Assembly (NCBI RefSeq): GCF_040802235.1 | Contig: NC_133158.1 | Span: 162,413,401-162,477,400 of the forward strand | DNA length: 64,000 nucleotides | Direction: 5' to 3' | DNA from: Manis javanica | Taxonomy: Eukaryota > Chordata > Mammalia > Pholidota > Manidae | Position numbers and translations under genes: made by a program | Shown here: positions 10,386 to 23,235 of the stretch, one piece after another | How positions within the stretch are numbered: the stretch's first letter is position 1 | Layout: every line of letters starts with the position of its first letter | The notes under the pieces: generated by a model | Seen by the model: only the letters and a program-made list of their open reading frames with translations | The model's database searches: none | Told to the model about the DNA's origin: nothing

Positions 10386-12040
10386 TCCAGACATGCTGCT
10401 GTTTGAGCCAGAGGAGCCTTAGGAGGGAGACAAATGGAGAGGGAGAGAAGGGAGCTGGCCTGTGCTCCATTCTGGGGCCCTACAATCACCCCAATGCGAT
10501 GAGTGAAGAGTGCTCCATGGCAGTGCTGCGGAGGGTGAGGGGTCACTACGGTGATGCTCCCGTAGCCCCTCTGCCTTGCCTGATTTAATCTGTTAATCAG
10601 TGGCATGTGGAGCTCCTTCTTGTCAGTGATATCACTGGGATTGTAAAGCAAAGAGTCACTGAGCACAGTGTAGAAAGAAGAGAGAGGGGATCTGGGTGGG
10701 ACCAGCAATTTGTGAGGACACCCAGGAGGAGGAGGGCTCTCACTGGAACTGAGGACAGCCAGGATTAGAGAGGTGGGGAGCAGGGTGGTAGGAGAGCAAA
10801 AGTGTGCCCAGGAAGGGGCAGATTTGTTAATGATGGGGACAGGGGTGAAAAGGCTCCAGGACAGCCTACTGGGGCTTGCTTATTCACCTGCCTTAAAGAA
10901 GAGCAGGGGACACCTGGAGATCCATGACCAAGCCCTAAGAGCCCCCAAGACTACAAAGAGGGGCGACCAGTCCCGTGGGAACCACCTGAGGCTGTGAGTG
11001 TACTGCAGGACTGACAGGCACCTTGAGCAACCCTGGGGTGGGGGAGGGAGGACAGGAGAGAGCCCAGGGCCTCAGGATGGGTTGCGGGGGGCAGGGGAGA
11101 GGAGCCCAGAGGAGCTGGGTTCTAGCGGGTCAGTCTGCTCCGTGGGCATAAGTGAGAGCTCAGGAACCACCTCCACCTCGTGATTCCTTGATCGCCCAGG
11201 ATCCTCCCGATGGCCCTGTGAGGCGCGAACTCTTATCCCCAGATAACTGTGAAGTCTTGGAGCTTTCCCAGTCAGGGGCTGCTTGTGAAGGCTGTGGAGG
11301 CAGAACGCTTGGTCTGAGTCATTGTGGGGGCAGCAGCGCTTCCTGAGGGCTGTGGGGTTGGAGCCGAGAGCCTGGGAAGAGACCCCGAGGATCCGTCCCT
11401 CCCCAAAGTACGCTCCTCACAAGAGGCTGGGCAGGAAGGTGCCCCCCAACCTCATCCTGCCCTCTCCACCTGGGGTCCCTCAGCCAGAGTGGAGTCTCCT
11501 AGCAGGGGACAGGCAGTTTCCTACTCCTGCCTGGTGCATATACAGAAAACCATCCTCATCTGACACCACATGTCTGCCTGTCTTCTCAGGGGCTCATTTT
11601 ATTTTGGAGACTTGTAGAATCTTCTCCTTTCTGTGTGCGAATAGATCGTAATGGAGAACTGACACTGCTCCAGCCTGCGCTGTCGCAGTGCCATCTGTGA
11701 GCTTAACGTCTGAAAGGATGAGAGTGGCCCCACAAAGCTGCCTTCTTGTGTCCATGGTGTTGGCCAGTAAGTGAGCTTGTCAAGAGGCCGCAGGGACTGA
11801 GGGGCACCAAGGTCTACGGAGGATGTTCTCTGATGGGTTCATGAATATGCAAATGTGAAAATGATACACCATGTCTACAAGCTCCAGAATCTTAAACCCA
11901 CTTAAGGGGGCGTAGCCTGGGATTTATTTCTGTCTAGAAAATGGCTCTGTAGAGTGGGTCAGCTACCTTTCATTGATACATAACAGTTATTTCTACAGAT
12001 TGTGATACATACTGCGTGGGAGGTGGGAGGGGTTTCTGGT

Positions 12041-12086
12041 TTCCTTCCTTCCTCCCTCCCTCCCTCCCTCGTTTCCTTCCTTCCTA
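12041..12086 (+). repeat. (TTCC)n/(CTCC)n microsatellite
   Basis: This is a tract of TTCC and CTCC tetranucleotides with one GTTT interruption. On the minus strand it is polypurine. Confidence 0.9.
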
Positions 12087-12109
12087 TTTTTCTCTTCTCT
12101 CTCACTCAT

Positions 12110-13080
12110 TTTTGCTCTCATAACTATTTTATTATGTACAGTTTTAAACCTATATAAACATAGGGAGAATTATATGTTGAACTCCCATAGATTCATCACC
12201 ATCTTCAACAATTATTAACCCACAGTCAATCTTGTTTCAGCAATATCCCCACCCACCCCCCATTTCCAAAATTATTTTGAGGCAAACACCAGATATCATA
12301 TATCATTTCACCTAGAAACATTTCAAGAAGTATCTCTCCAAGATGAAGACTCATTAAAGAAAAATTATACACCATTATCACAACTAAAAAACAAAAATAG
12401 TAATTCCTTAATATCATCAAATATTTCATAATTTCATAATATCATTTATCTTATAATTTTTTTTTCAATTTCTTTGTTTAAATCAGGATCCAAACAAGCC
12501 TTATCCATTGCCATTGGTTGATATAGCTCTTTTATTTTATGGTTTACCCTTTTATTAAAAAATATAAATATAAATAGATAGTCATGATTTTCTTTTCTTA
12601 AATGATAGCATACTACATACCTTTCTTTAACTTGATAGAATATCCTAGAGATCTATCACAGTAATTCAGGGAGAGCTTCTTCCTTTCCTTTACGGAGGCA
12701 AGTGCTCCATTACATGGATGTGCCGAGGTTTACTGAACCAGTCCCTTCCTGATGGACACATAGGTTGTTTCTAGTCTTTTGGTGTAACAAACAGTGCTGC
12801 AATGAGCAGGTTAAGCCTTGTCATATTCTATCTTTGGGATAGATTTCTTGGGGTGGGATTGTTATGTCAAAGGGAAAATACTTAATATACTTTTGCTGGA
12901 TACTGCCAAATTTCCCTCCCGAGGACTGTTCCATTTTGCCTTCCCAGCAGTGGTGTGTGAGGGTGTCTGTTTCCCAACACATTATGTTGTCAAACTCTTG
13001 GATTTTTGCTAGGTGTAAAAAAGGTAATCTGCATTGGCATTTGGGGAGGGTTTTGACACCAAGTAAGCAGTCATGTTCTT
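12110..13080 (-). mobile_element. Old L1/HAL1 (antisense)
   Basis: The stretch moves from an A/T-rich 3' region (12120-12450) to L1-like antisense blocks (GATGGACACATAGGTTGTTT at about 12752, then GGATAGATTTCTTGGGGTGG near 12837 and GCCTTCCCAGCAGTGGTGTG near 12939). Confidence 0.65.
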
Positions 13081-13309
13081 GTTTAGCCAGGATTATAAAA
13101 GCCCCAGTCAGTCCCCTCTGCACATGTAAACAGCCATTGGAATGGGGTGGAATTGCAGAGCACAGTTAGGACTTCTGGGCTCATGTTACTAAATTGTGTT
13201 TCTGAATTCCATCTGCAGTCCTCATTCCCACATGTTACCTCATGTGACTGTTCAGTGTAACATGCTACTAGAAATGGCATACATGGCTCATGGCTTGTGA
13301 TAAGATGAG

Positions 13310-13945
13310 TTATAAGAAATATATATTTGGTCATTCAGATGACCAAAATATATTTCTCAGGTGTACTGGTCTTTATCCACAGTTTTCGAAAAATGCCTCA
13401 GCACCATAGAAGTGAAAGGAGTGTATATTATGTCAATCAGAGGCTTCTGGACCCCCCAAGGTAGAGGGATTGAATCAGCCAATGACCAATGATATAGTCA
13501 GTCATGATTATGCAATGAGGCCCTCACAAAAACCCACGACAAGAGTGTTTTGCTCTCTCTTTTGCACACTGCTGCTCTGTAAGAGAGAGCTTCCACACTT
13601 GGGGAACCAGGACACTTCCATGTGCCACCAAGCCAGGCTCCAAGCTCCATCAAGGAGAGTATTTTCCTGAATTCTGTGAGCCGCCCTCTCAAAGTAATCA
13701 AATTTAAGGGGGAGGTTGTTGGAACCTCCAATCTCTAACCTATTGGTCAGATGCACAGGTAAGTGCCTGGGGCTTGCAACCTGCATCTGAAATGGGGCTG
13801 AAGGGCAGTCTTGGAGGACAGAACACTTAACCTGGGGAATCTGGTGCTGTCTCCAGGCAGACAGCATCAGAATTGAGTTGAGTTCTCGGCATCCTGGTGT
13901 TTGAGAATTGTTTGGTGTAGTGTGTGGGAAAACCAGACACACACA
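13310..13945 (+). mobile_element. Ancient LTR (probably ERVL/MLT2-like), solo
   Basis: Blocks I associate with old mammalian ERVL-type LTRs appear in order: ATGACCAAAATATATTTCTC, GGCTTCTGGACCCCCCAAGG, GGAACCTCCAATCTCTAACC and CTGTCTCCAGGCAGACAGCA. The segment ends near the GTGTGGGAAAACC stretch. No internal viral genes were recognised next to it. Confidence 0.55.
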
Positions 13946-13980
13946 CACATCCAGTCAGACAGACAGACAGACACACATAC
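13946..13980 (+). repeat. CA/GACA-rich simple repeat
   Basis: Short ACAC and CAGA tracts lie at the edge of the LTR-like segment. Confidence 0.7.
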
Positions 13981-15739
13981 AGGAATTGGGTCCAGGAAAC
14001 CAAAAAGAGTTGGTGTGAAACTCAGGGCTCTAAAAAGAGCAGAGCCTCCCAGGGTCTAGGCAACTGGAAGGTAGGTACCCCATGGGTGGTCCTATTTCTT
14101 TGCTGTCTACCTTGCGAGGCTTGCCACTGAGACATGCCAGGGCCCGGATTAGGGATGGTTTTACTTTTCACATGCTTCCTGCTATTCCAGCCGAGGGTGA
14201 TGAGGTAATTCTCCTGGGTTGCTGCCAGATGGCTAGAGCACCTTGGAAAGGGTGGTACAGAAATGGGAGTGGCAAGGGTCCTGTCCACAGTAAGGACCTG
14301 GCCCAGTGGGCAGACCCAGGACACTCAATGAGGGGATGTTGTTGGTCGTGGCAGTTTTGTGAAGAACAAGACACCCTTTATTTTATCTACCTCAGTGTAC
14401 CTCCCCAGTCAAACATCCTCCTGCAAAGGTCCTTGGGTCCCAAGTTTCCAAACCCATGGCCTATAGACATCTATGTGCAGGGTAAATGCCTCCTGGAAAA
14501 GAAGCCTGGGTCCTGTGGGGTACTGTGGTTCCTGTGGGCAGGCACAGAAGTCGGGCCTGGGGAATTACCCATAAGCTGATGGAAGCCCACACACGAGCTC
14601 CAAGGCTGTGCCAGAGAGGTGACTATGCTGGATCTCCTGACCTGACAGACCTATAAGGGGGCAGGAACCTTACAGAGTAGAGGCCACAAACCCAGATGAC
14701 AGAAGCGGGAGGGTTGTGGAGCAGTTTACAGGCACCCAACAGGATGGTCTCCCAGAGCATTGTTTCAGTTGAGGGACAGCATCTTACACGGTGGCATAGC
14801 TGGTAGGAAATCAGAAGTCAGTCCTTGAGATTCAGTCTGATTCCAGTCTTTAAGCAGCTGTTTCATCCTGTCGGTGATACGGTAGATGAAAAGACCAGTG
14901 ATGGCAGGCTTCATGCCCTGCCATATCACGCCATTGATGAGGGAGCGAATGGTTTTTGTTCTGAAGCAATTACTAGAGGAATTTTAAAGTGAGATGTCAT
15001 CAGCAATTACACCAGAGTCACTAAAAAGTGGAAAGGGTCAATATGATTTATCTGCCTACTGGTGGCCCATCACTATACCTCTGCCAGAACAGGCTTGCAG
15101 AAGGGCTGAGTGGGAGTGGGGGGCAGGTTATCCAGGAACTTGGGCCCCTGCAGGGTTTAGGCAGAGGACAGGTGTGGGCAGATGCTTGACCCACATGGTG
15201 TTTGCTTCATGTTGAGCATGCCCACTGGGCCAGTGGCTGGAGAGAGGCGCCCGATGTTTTTTTTTTAAATCACTTCTCTTGGTCAGTCTTTTTCTAGTAC
15301 TTGGTGGACTTGAGCCTTGAGGGTTTGAGGCTTAACAGAAGATTTTATAGATTTTGTGTTTTCACTTTGATGATACTCTTAAAATATGATTTGGCCAGTA
15401 ATAAACTTGAGGGAAAATGAACTATATATACTCATACCTTTGTCACTTCCTTGGTTTTTAAGGAAGATCGTGGTTTTTGTGTACATTCCCTGGCCTTCCT
15501 ATGGAGCCAAGCAGAGGGGCTGGGCAGAGGGGAGGGTTGGATGTGGTCCCAAAAGGCTGACTGATGGACAAAGAGCAGGCAGCTGGCCTTGGAAGAAGAG
15601 GGAAGACTGGAAAAGGCTGAGGGATGGGAGGGGTGGGGTGGGCTCACAGGAGTCCTTGCACAGAGTTAAGAACTCTTCAGAAGTAATTGTTAGGACCACA
15701 CATGGGCCTTGTGCTGATTAGAGAACTCTGGGTGAGATA

Positions 15740-15895
15740 TGACTCCACTGGGCCTTCATTTGAAGAAAAGAACAAGGTTTAGGGAGGTTTGTGACTTTCT
15801 CGAGGTCACATGAGTAGAGTGGCAGGGCTGGGGACTGAATTTGGGTCTGGATCTGTGAATTTGAAGCCCAAGGTCTTAATCAGCTATCGTTTCCT
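15740..15895 (-). mobile_element. MIR
   Basis: The plus strand shows TTTCTCGAGGTCACATGAGT and GGCAGGGCTGGGGACTGAAT, the reverse-complement MIR core. Confidence 0.7.
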
Positions 15896-16589
15896 GAATA
15901 AGGCAAAGGTCTATGGGGATCTTGGTATACTGGATCTGATAAATAAGCCCACAGAAGAAAATACTGGAGACAAAATAAGAATCCCAAGTCATCATCAGTA
16001 TGGAAGCAGAAACTGAATCCCCACATGGAATGAAAGCATAGGGAATATTTTCTAATCAGAAAAATCTATATAGAGTTAAAGATTAATGTACCTTAGTGAG
16101 GCTCTGGCCAGATTTTAAAAGAACAAATCTTGCCAGACCAATGCTTTTGTGTTCTTGGGGTGGAATTATACATACAATGAGAGATGAAAGGGAAGCGGCT
16201 GGTCAAACACACATTGATTTGCAGGAAGCATGTGACCATGTCCTCCCGGACATCCCGAAAATGAGTACAGTCAGGATAATAGACAGGGGAAGGCAGGCTC
16301 AGGGGAGGATCACAGGGGGTGGGTGGGCCAAGACCACCTGATCAGGCCAGGGCTAGCCTCAAGGCCTCAGTTTCTGTCCTGTCTCCTCAGAAACAGTGGA
16401 GGGTAAACACGCCTATTAGGTAGCTAGCTCATGGAGGGTTTGTGTTCCCAAAATGGGAAGAAATAGGCCAGGTGCTCACTGAGTTGGACGGAGAACACAT
16501 TCCAAATAGCATTATAATAATCTTTGTAAAGACTCTTCACCTCTGTGACCTTCTTCCTGCACCATTGATAATGTCCAGTGGAATGAACA

Positions 16590-16700
16590 GAGATGGGTTT
16601 TAGGGAGACTGGTTTTGAATCCCAGGCCCACCATTTCCTAGCTGTGTGATCTTGGGTAAGTCACTTAAAGTAGCCAAGCCATTATTTCATAGGGTGTTTT
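16590..16700 (+). mobile_element. MIR
   Basis: TTTCCTAGCTGTGTGATCTT and GGGTAAGTCACTTAAAGTAG are strong MIR core matches. Confidence 0.8.
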
Positions 16701-16739
16701 GAGCAGTTTGGCACTCACATCCCCAATTAGGTCTAGTTT

Positions 16740-17400
16740 CCTTCTCTTCCTTGTCATTCGAGGCCCTCGGCCCTCTGACCCCAACACCTTTCCCCAGCTT
16801 TAGACTCCTTTCCCTTCTGCTCACCCTCCACGTGGGTGGCTTTCCGCCTACGCTCTCACAGCCGTGCCTGACTTCTGCAGATCCCTCTGCCCAAATGTGC
16901 CCCCTCAGCGACTCTCCCCTTCCCGTCAAAGTCCTCACGCTCCATCTCACTGCAACCTCGTTCCTGAATTTGGAGAGGCCTGAGTGCTCCCGGTCACCTG
17001 CTTTTGCTTACTCTGCCCCGGAGCTGTTTCTCACATGTGTGCACTTCTGCACGCCTGCACCAGCTCCCGCAGCGAGACTGTCACTGCTCTGTGGCCTGTG
17101 ACTGTGTCTCCAGGGCCGTGTATAGGCCTCACAACACCTGGCCATGGGCTGGACACACAGAAACATGAGCTCAAGGGACCTGTGCTGAGAGAACTGGGGA
17201 AAGTGTAAAAGCTGTGACTTGATGGACCCTTGCAGCACTTGCTGAGCACTTTGCAGGTGCCACAGTGGGCTAGATGCTGAGGATACTGCCTGCCACCCCG
17301 AGTGAGACCCTACTCCAAGGAAGTCAAGTCCAGTGGGAGACAGAAGTATAACAAGTAGAGCATTGTATGAAGTTCTTCAAGGACAAGATGGTGGTTGAGC
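16740..17400. mobile_element. L2 fragments in opposite orientations
   Basis: Plus-strand L2-like protein-coding-derived sequence (16740-17170, weak) is followed by an inverted L2 3' end (17235-17400: TGCTGAGCACTTTGCAGGTG, CCAGTGGGAGACAGAAGTAT). Confidence 0.45.
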
Positions 17401-18644
17401 ATAGAGACAAAGTTTAGAAGGAGAGTAGGTGTTTGTCTGACCGAGGGTGGGGAGAGTACTCCCAAGGAGGACTGGCACACGCAAACGCAGGGAGGTGTAG
17501 GTAAGCCTGGCATCTCCTGGGAGGTATAGGTAAGCCTGGCAATATCTACCAGGCCTGGCATATTCAAAGGTGGCTGCAGCATGGCTGATGGGAAGCAACG
17601 GGGGCAAAAGGGGTGGCATGACATCTCAGAGGGAAAAAGGATGTTGGAGAGACAAGTGGGGCTGGGCTAAGGAGAGCCGTATAGGCTATAACAAGGTATG
17701 CAGACTCCTGCAGGCAATGGGGAGCCATGGAGAGGAGTACAGGAATGTTGCCAAGAGCGAGGGAGTAAAGCAGAGACATGCAGTCATGGGAATAGGAATA
17801 GGCCCTGGGAGGGAGTTCCTGGGAGGCTGCCAGCCCAGAGGTACGGAGCACATGGTGGGCATGTGGCGGGCTGGAGGGCGACTCCTCTGGCTGCTGGGAG
17901 GCTGCAAAGACTGTACAAAGGCAACCACAGTGTCATAGGCCTGGGCTACCAGGCCCTGGGCTCTATGGATGAGAGTAGGGTGTGAGAAGTTCTCTGCTTA
18001 CCCATCCTCATGCCCACCAGCCACCTAAACAACCTCCTTTTATCCACCCACCTAAAACGCCAGGAACAACGTTTGCTTACAGACTGCTATGTCTCTTTGT
18101 GGTGAGTGAGTTCCTGAAATTCTTCATCACAAATTATCTATTGAAAAAAATAGATAGACATTGCTTTGGCTTGTTTAAAAGATAATGGAGGTGAACCTTT
18201 GCAAAGGAGTAAGGAAATGAGGATTTCAACACATTTATGAGATTCTTTTTTTAAAAAAATTCATTTCAACAGCTTTATGAGATTTTTAAAAAAAAATTCA
18301 ATTTACTTAAAAAAAATCTAGTGTCTACAATCTGGTAACACTGATTAGAATAAAAAGTACACATACCATTTGACCCCAAAATCCCACTCCTGGGAATCTA
18401 CTACACAAAAGCATGGTTTGCAAGGGCTCAGGTCTAAGGGTGTTAACTGAAGCATTATTTGCAGCAGCAAAATGGGGAAGAAACTTGGGATAAGAACTTC
18501 CTAAACTACTCCTTTGAGAGTGTTCCACGTATGATTAAGTGTATGTGTGTACAAAGGATTCCGTGTGCAAAAACACGGATTTATACCAAGTTAAACAGAT
18601 GTGTTTATCATGGGGGCTTCTCAGTGCTATTCAGATGCTTAAGG

Positions 18645-18770
18645 GGTATTATTTCCTGAAATATTTATTGAGCCAGGAGGTGTGCTAGGGAAAAAGAACA
18701 ATGATCGAGATGACCTCCTGTTCTCAGCAGACTTTGAGTCACCACCGAGTCAGCCATTTCCAGAGGAGTG
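18645..18770 (-). mobile_element. L2 3' end
   Basis: AATATTTATTGAGCCAGGAG followed by GTGTGCTAGGG is the reverse complement of the L2 terminus. Confidence 0.6.
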
Positions 18771-18974
18771 AAGCTCTTTTACGAGGGAAGGATGGGGAGC
18801 TAGGAGGACAGCGGGTGAGTCTAACTTAATCAGGACTCAGGGCTTCCTGGACGAGGTGATTTGAGTGGAGAACTGAAGAAGACAGGGAATCAGCCTGAAG
18901 AAGGGGGAAATGGGAGAGGCTCAGGAGGAGTCAGGTCCTCACTCTCAGGGCAAGCAGAGGAAGTGCAGATGGAT

Positions 18975-20285
18975 CTTCAAAACCACCTCTACTGAGGTAT
19001 AATTTAACCACCACAGAATTTACCCATTCTATGTGTATAGTTTGATGAGCTTTAGCAAATGTACATAGTGTGCAACCACCAGTACGATCTAGTTTTGGAA
19101 CATTCCTATTACCCCCAAAAGGCCCCTGTGCCCACTTGCAGTCAACCCACCCTCTGGGGCAAGCACTGGTGTGCTTTCTGCCTCTATAGTTTTGCCTTTC
19201 CTAGAAATTTCATATAAATGGAATCATACAATTTGTTGTGTTGTCTGGCTCTTCACCTGGTGCAGGTATCTATCTCTGGTTCCTCCTTTGAGTTGCTGAA
19301 TGTAATCCACTGCGTGGTTGTAAAACATTTGTTTATCCATCTACCAGCTGGCAGATGACTGAATTTTCCCAGCTTGTGGCTATAATGAATAATGATGATA
19401 TAAACATTCACATGCAAGTCTGAGTGGGTTCATGTTTTCATCTCTTTTGGGTGGATGCTGAGGATTGGAATTGCTGGATTGATTTGAACCATTCTAGGGG
19501 GTGCACAGTGGTATCTCATCACACTGTGGTTCCCTAATGACCCCCTGTGCTGAGCATCTCCTCTATGTCATCACTCATGCATCTTCCTTGGGGAAGTGCC
19601 TTGTTTCTGGGATTCTACATTTGGTGACTCTCTTGCAGGACTGAGGGCTCAGGCAGTTACCCCTCATGGCAGTAGGTTATTAGAGCAAAAGGGTGCACAG
19701 TGGGACTAACTAGGGGAAAGACATGTTGGGTGGAGTCCAGGTGAAGGCTTCCAAAGTTCTCCCTCCTGGGGTGGGGGTTGCACAGAAATACTTCTTCCTC
19801 CATCAGTGAAATGCAGCAACAGCTGTGTGTCTGTCCAGGAAAGTCTGCTTGAGGCCCAGAATCCAGGGTTTTTATTGTGGGCTGGTGATATAGGTACTGT
19901 GCCTGCACAGGCAGCCTTGATTACCAAAATTCCAAACTCCTAGATGGAAAGCAGGTATTCACTGTAAGTCACATTGTACAAACAGTCTAGCCAAGCCTGT
20001 ACAGCGTTCAGTGCCCAGACAGACAAAACAACCTTATCAGTTAGAAACATAGGCAACATTCCAAAAGCCTATTTCTTAGCTGCCAGCCAAGGGCCAGCTG
20101 CCTGAGCAGGATCTTACCAAGAGCAACACCAGACCTGCGCATCACTTTTAAAGTGGGCTTTTAGTCTTCTTATTTTTGAATTGTTGGAGCTCTTTACATA
20201 TTCTGGACATAAGTCATTTGTTAGATATACCTTTTATAAGTGTGTCTTCTGAGTCTGACTTGTCTTCCATTTTCTTATTGCATCC
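18975..20285 (-). mobile_element. Old L1 (antisense), interrupted
   Basis: L1-like antisense DNA spans 18975-19620 (GAGGTATAATTTAACCACCA, TTCATATAAATGGAATCATA, GGATTGGAATTGCTGGATTG). It resumes at 20155-20285 (TTGTTGGAGCTCTTTACATA). The 530 bp between are an inserted, unidentified segment. Confidence 0.65.
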
Positions 20286-21353
20286 CTTGGAAAGTTTGGG
20301 CAGGGAAGTAAAATAACCAGATTTTTAGATACACATACAACTGCTCTGGCTCATGTAGAGAAGGGACCACAGGGGCCAAGAGTGGATCGGGGAGGACATT
20401 ACAGGAGTCCAGGGAAGAGAGGCTGGTGGCCTGGACTGGGAAGTGACAGGAAGGATGAGAGAAGGGGCTGCACACGAGGGATGCGGAAGAAAGACTGCCT
20501 GGGCATGTAAGCACTCACGATGGATTTCCACCAGGAGTGAAAAGGCAGGGCTCCCCAGACTTGTCCATAGAACACAATACTATTATTGTTTTTAACAGTG
20601 AAACTCCCATTAATTTGTGGGATTTTAATATTCTGATAATTTGGGAAAGGTGAGACCAGATTAACTTTAGATCCTTTTAGTTCTCAAAGTCTGTGGGCCA
20701 GGAACAAGACTTCTGCAGATTATTTTAACAATTCTAAAATATTCTGAAGTGTGTGCCTAGGTGCATTATTATAGATTCTTTATTAGTCACGTGTGTTACC
20801 TACAGTGCTGAGCTTTTGTCCAAGAAATAATTTCATGACTAAAATTGAACACAGTCCATGAATGGAGACCTTAGTGAAAAGTACGAGGACAGAGATAAGA
20901 AATTCATATTCATGTATTAACCCAATTACCAAACGTACCTTGCAAATCTGGAGCGCTATCGGTTTGAAATGGGATTTCACATCATTCTGTCCCAAGTGAT
21001 ACACAGTATTAGAAATGAAAAATTCTTTCCTCAGGCTGGGACACAGAGTGCCTCTCATCTGGACAGTGTATGCTATCGTGGGGGAACCTTTATTTATGGT
21101 TGGAAATTCGATTTACCCAGGAGCCCAAAGCACAGTTTTTCTGTTCCTGCAAAATAAACAAAATGCCTGGGCAAACTAGATGCAAAGAAGGCCTGAGGGA
21201 ATGGGAAGGAATGTGAAATCAGGTATGCAGGTCAGTGTCAAGGACATAAATCAGGGGCACAGCAGTGATAGGTTTTCTCTCTCCTGATACTAAAAAAGGG
21301 AGGCTACATGAATCAGTGGGACAAAGTGAGAGTATGGAAATTGAGATATATGA

Positions 21354-21379
21354 GTGTGTGTGTGTGTGTGTGTGTGTGT
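21354..21379 (+). repeat. (GT)13 microsatellite
   Basis: A perfect GT run is followed by an ATGGGCGCGCACACA stretch. Confidence 0.95.
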
Positions 21380-21654
21380 ATGGGCGCGCACACAAATATA
21401 TAAAGCGGGTTTTGTTGTGCGTTGTTTTATTTTAGGAGACAGTGTAAGGCTCTGAAATGGAGGTTTTCCCTGGTGGGAGCCACACCATACAGCCATGAAT
21501 CAGAGATGAAGGCATCTCGTCTAAGCCTAGGCGGGCCTGGTGCCCTGAGCCTACGGAAGGCTGGACAAGGGGATGCTGGCATGTGAGGGTGCCTGCTGTC
21601 AGGTACACACCCAATACTAACCCCTTCTTAAGGAGCTGGTGATGAATCCAGCTC

Positions 21655-22165
21655 ATCACGCTGCTTGTTTTGCCTGGTCCTGACTGAGGGCCTTTGTACA
21701 TGCTGGGTCTTCTGTCTGAAAACCTAGCTGCCTCCCAAGTCTTGTGAATTCACCTTTCAGGTATCAAATCCATCCTCAATTCCCTGCTTTCTACACTCTG
21801 TCATCAGAGTGAATCCCTGATGTTTTATGGGGTCTAATGTTTGTTCAGTATTGAAGGCCCTTTTTCAGGAAATGAATAAAAATTACAAACGTGAAATTAG
21901 ATACACAGTTAGTTGGAAAGGGCCTGGGAAGTAGGGATCAGAGCTAGGTGTTGCCAGCCCCATGGGGTCCTGTGGCCCCTGGCCAGCAGAGCCCTCATCG
22001 CAGCTTGCCACCATTGTTCATTTGGGTGACCGATGCATGTGTGTCTCCCCACTGGGCTGTAAGCTTCCTGTGGGGACTGGGTCTGTTTCGCTCGTCATCA
22101 GACTCCTAGTAATTCAGTCTAGTGTCAGGCCCACGAGAGGTCCTCAATAAATGATTTGAAGAAGT
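21655..22165 (+). mobile_element. L2 3'-end fragments
   Basis: Two pieces are visible: CCTTTGTACATGCTGGGTCT near 21690, and GGGCTGTAAGCTTCCTGTGG near 22054 with TCCTCAATAAATGATTTG near 22141. The DNA between them is unassigned. Confidence 0.65.
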
Positions 22166-22554
22166 GACCCTTGAAATTTGAATCATAATAGTCACAGTCA
22201 TAACCATAAAACGATTACCTTTGACTCACTGAGTCTCTTGGTTTGCCCTGAATGTCAGCATGGGGGCTGCAGGGTATGTTGGAAGCCCCAGCCTGCCAAG
22301 ACACGGGAGAAGCTGCTATGCACTTGGGAGTAAGGGGAGAGTGAAGTTGGGGGTTCCTCTAAGTCAAGGATGTGGCTTTGAAGTCCTACTGTCACAGCAC
22401 TCTGTCCCCCAGAATAACGTGACCTCCCAAATTCACCCTTTCTGAGAGGACGCTATTCTAAAATACTTAATTCTAGAGCTGCTGCTTCCTGATTTCCCTA
22501 TGGGGAAACAGAAGACCCCTCCTTATATGTATCCCTCCCCCCCTACAGCCATAT

Positions 22555-22742
22555 CCTTGAGCCAGTCTCAACCAGGGTGGTTATTGTTTACCCCAGGAAT
22601 GTCTGGTGATGTCTGGGGGCATTTTTGTTGTTACAGTTTGGGGGGGGTGCTGCTAAGCATCCAGGATGTACAGGGCAGCCCCTCACAGCAGAAGTGATAC
22701 GGCCCAGAATGTCAATGTTGCCCAAGTTGAGAAATCCTGCCT
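22555..22742 (+). mobile_element. MER20 (hAT-Charlie)
   Basis: A nearly complete copy includes GGAATGTCTGGTGATGTCTG, GCTGCTAAGCATCCAGGATG and AATGTCAATGTTGCCCAAGT. It lies about 1.2 kb from the inferred NMNAT3 transcript end. Confidence 0.8.
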
Positions 22743-22974
22743 CAAACCCACAGGTCCCTTTCTCACCACTTTTTCTGGACACTACAGCTATTGACAGGTT
22801 TCTTGACTCCTTTGCTTTCTGTGCTCTACACAGAATGATGAGGATGTGATACCCAGAGCGTTAAGGAGGAAGATATTCAACAGAGTAAATGTGACATAAT
22901 TTCAATCATACAGTTTATTAAAAATAAATCTAATACTGTAACAGGCCATCTTTCTAGGTGAGTGCATTGAAAGA

Positions 22975-23235
22975 CTTGGGGATCTTATTAAAAAGCATAT
23001 TCTGAGTCAGCAGGTCTGCGGTGCAGCCTGAGGGTCTGCATTTCTAACCAGCCTGAGGCCACATTTGGAGCAAATTTCTAGGTACTTAGGATATGTCAGC
23101 AAACAAAACAAAGCCCTGCACCCCTTGGAGAGCTTCCAGTCCCAAGCTCCCAGAGGGGAAGGGACCTAGTCAAAGCCACACAGCTTGTCAGGGCAGCTTT
23201 CAGACAAGGCTGTTTGGTTCCTATTCCCCTGCATT
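22975..23235. mobile_element. MER5A fragment and adjacent old L2/MIR-like remnant
   Basis: The 22975-23062 part (TCTGAGTCAGCAGGTCTGCG, GGGTCTGCATTTCTAAC) is MER5A sense. The next 170 bp have an L2-terminus-like start and a MIR-like CAAAGCCACACAGCTTGTCA block, both inverted. Confidence 0.55.

Noticed and set aside
14082..14579. 165-aa plus-strand ORF
   Set aside because: No motif is recognised, composition is unremarkable, and its start lies in unassigned intergenic DNA. Kept only as unassigned sequence.
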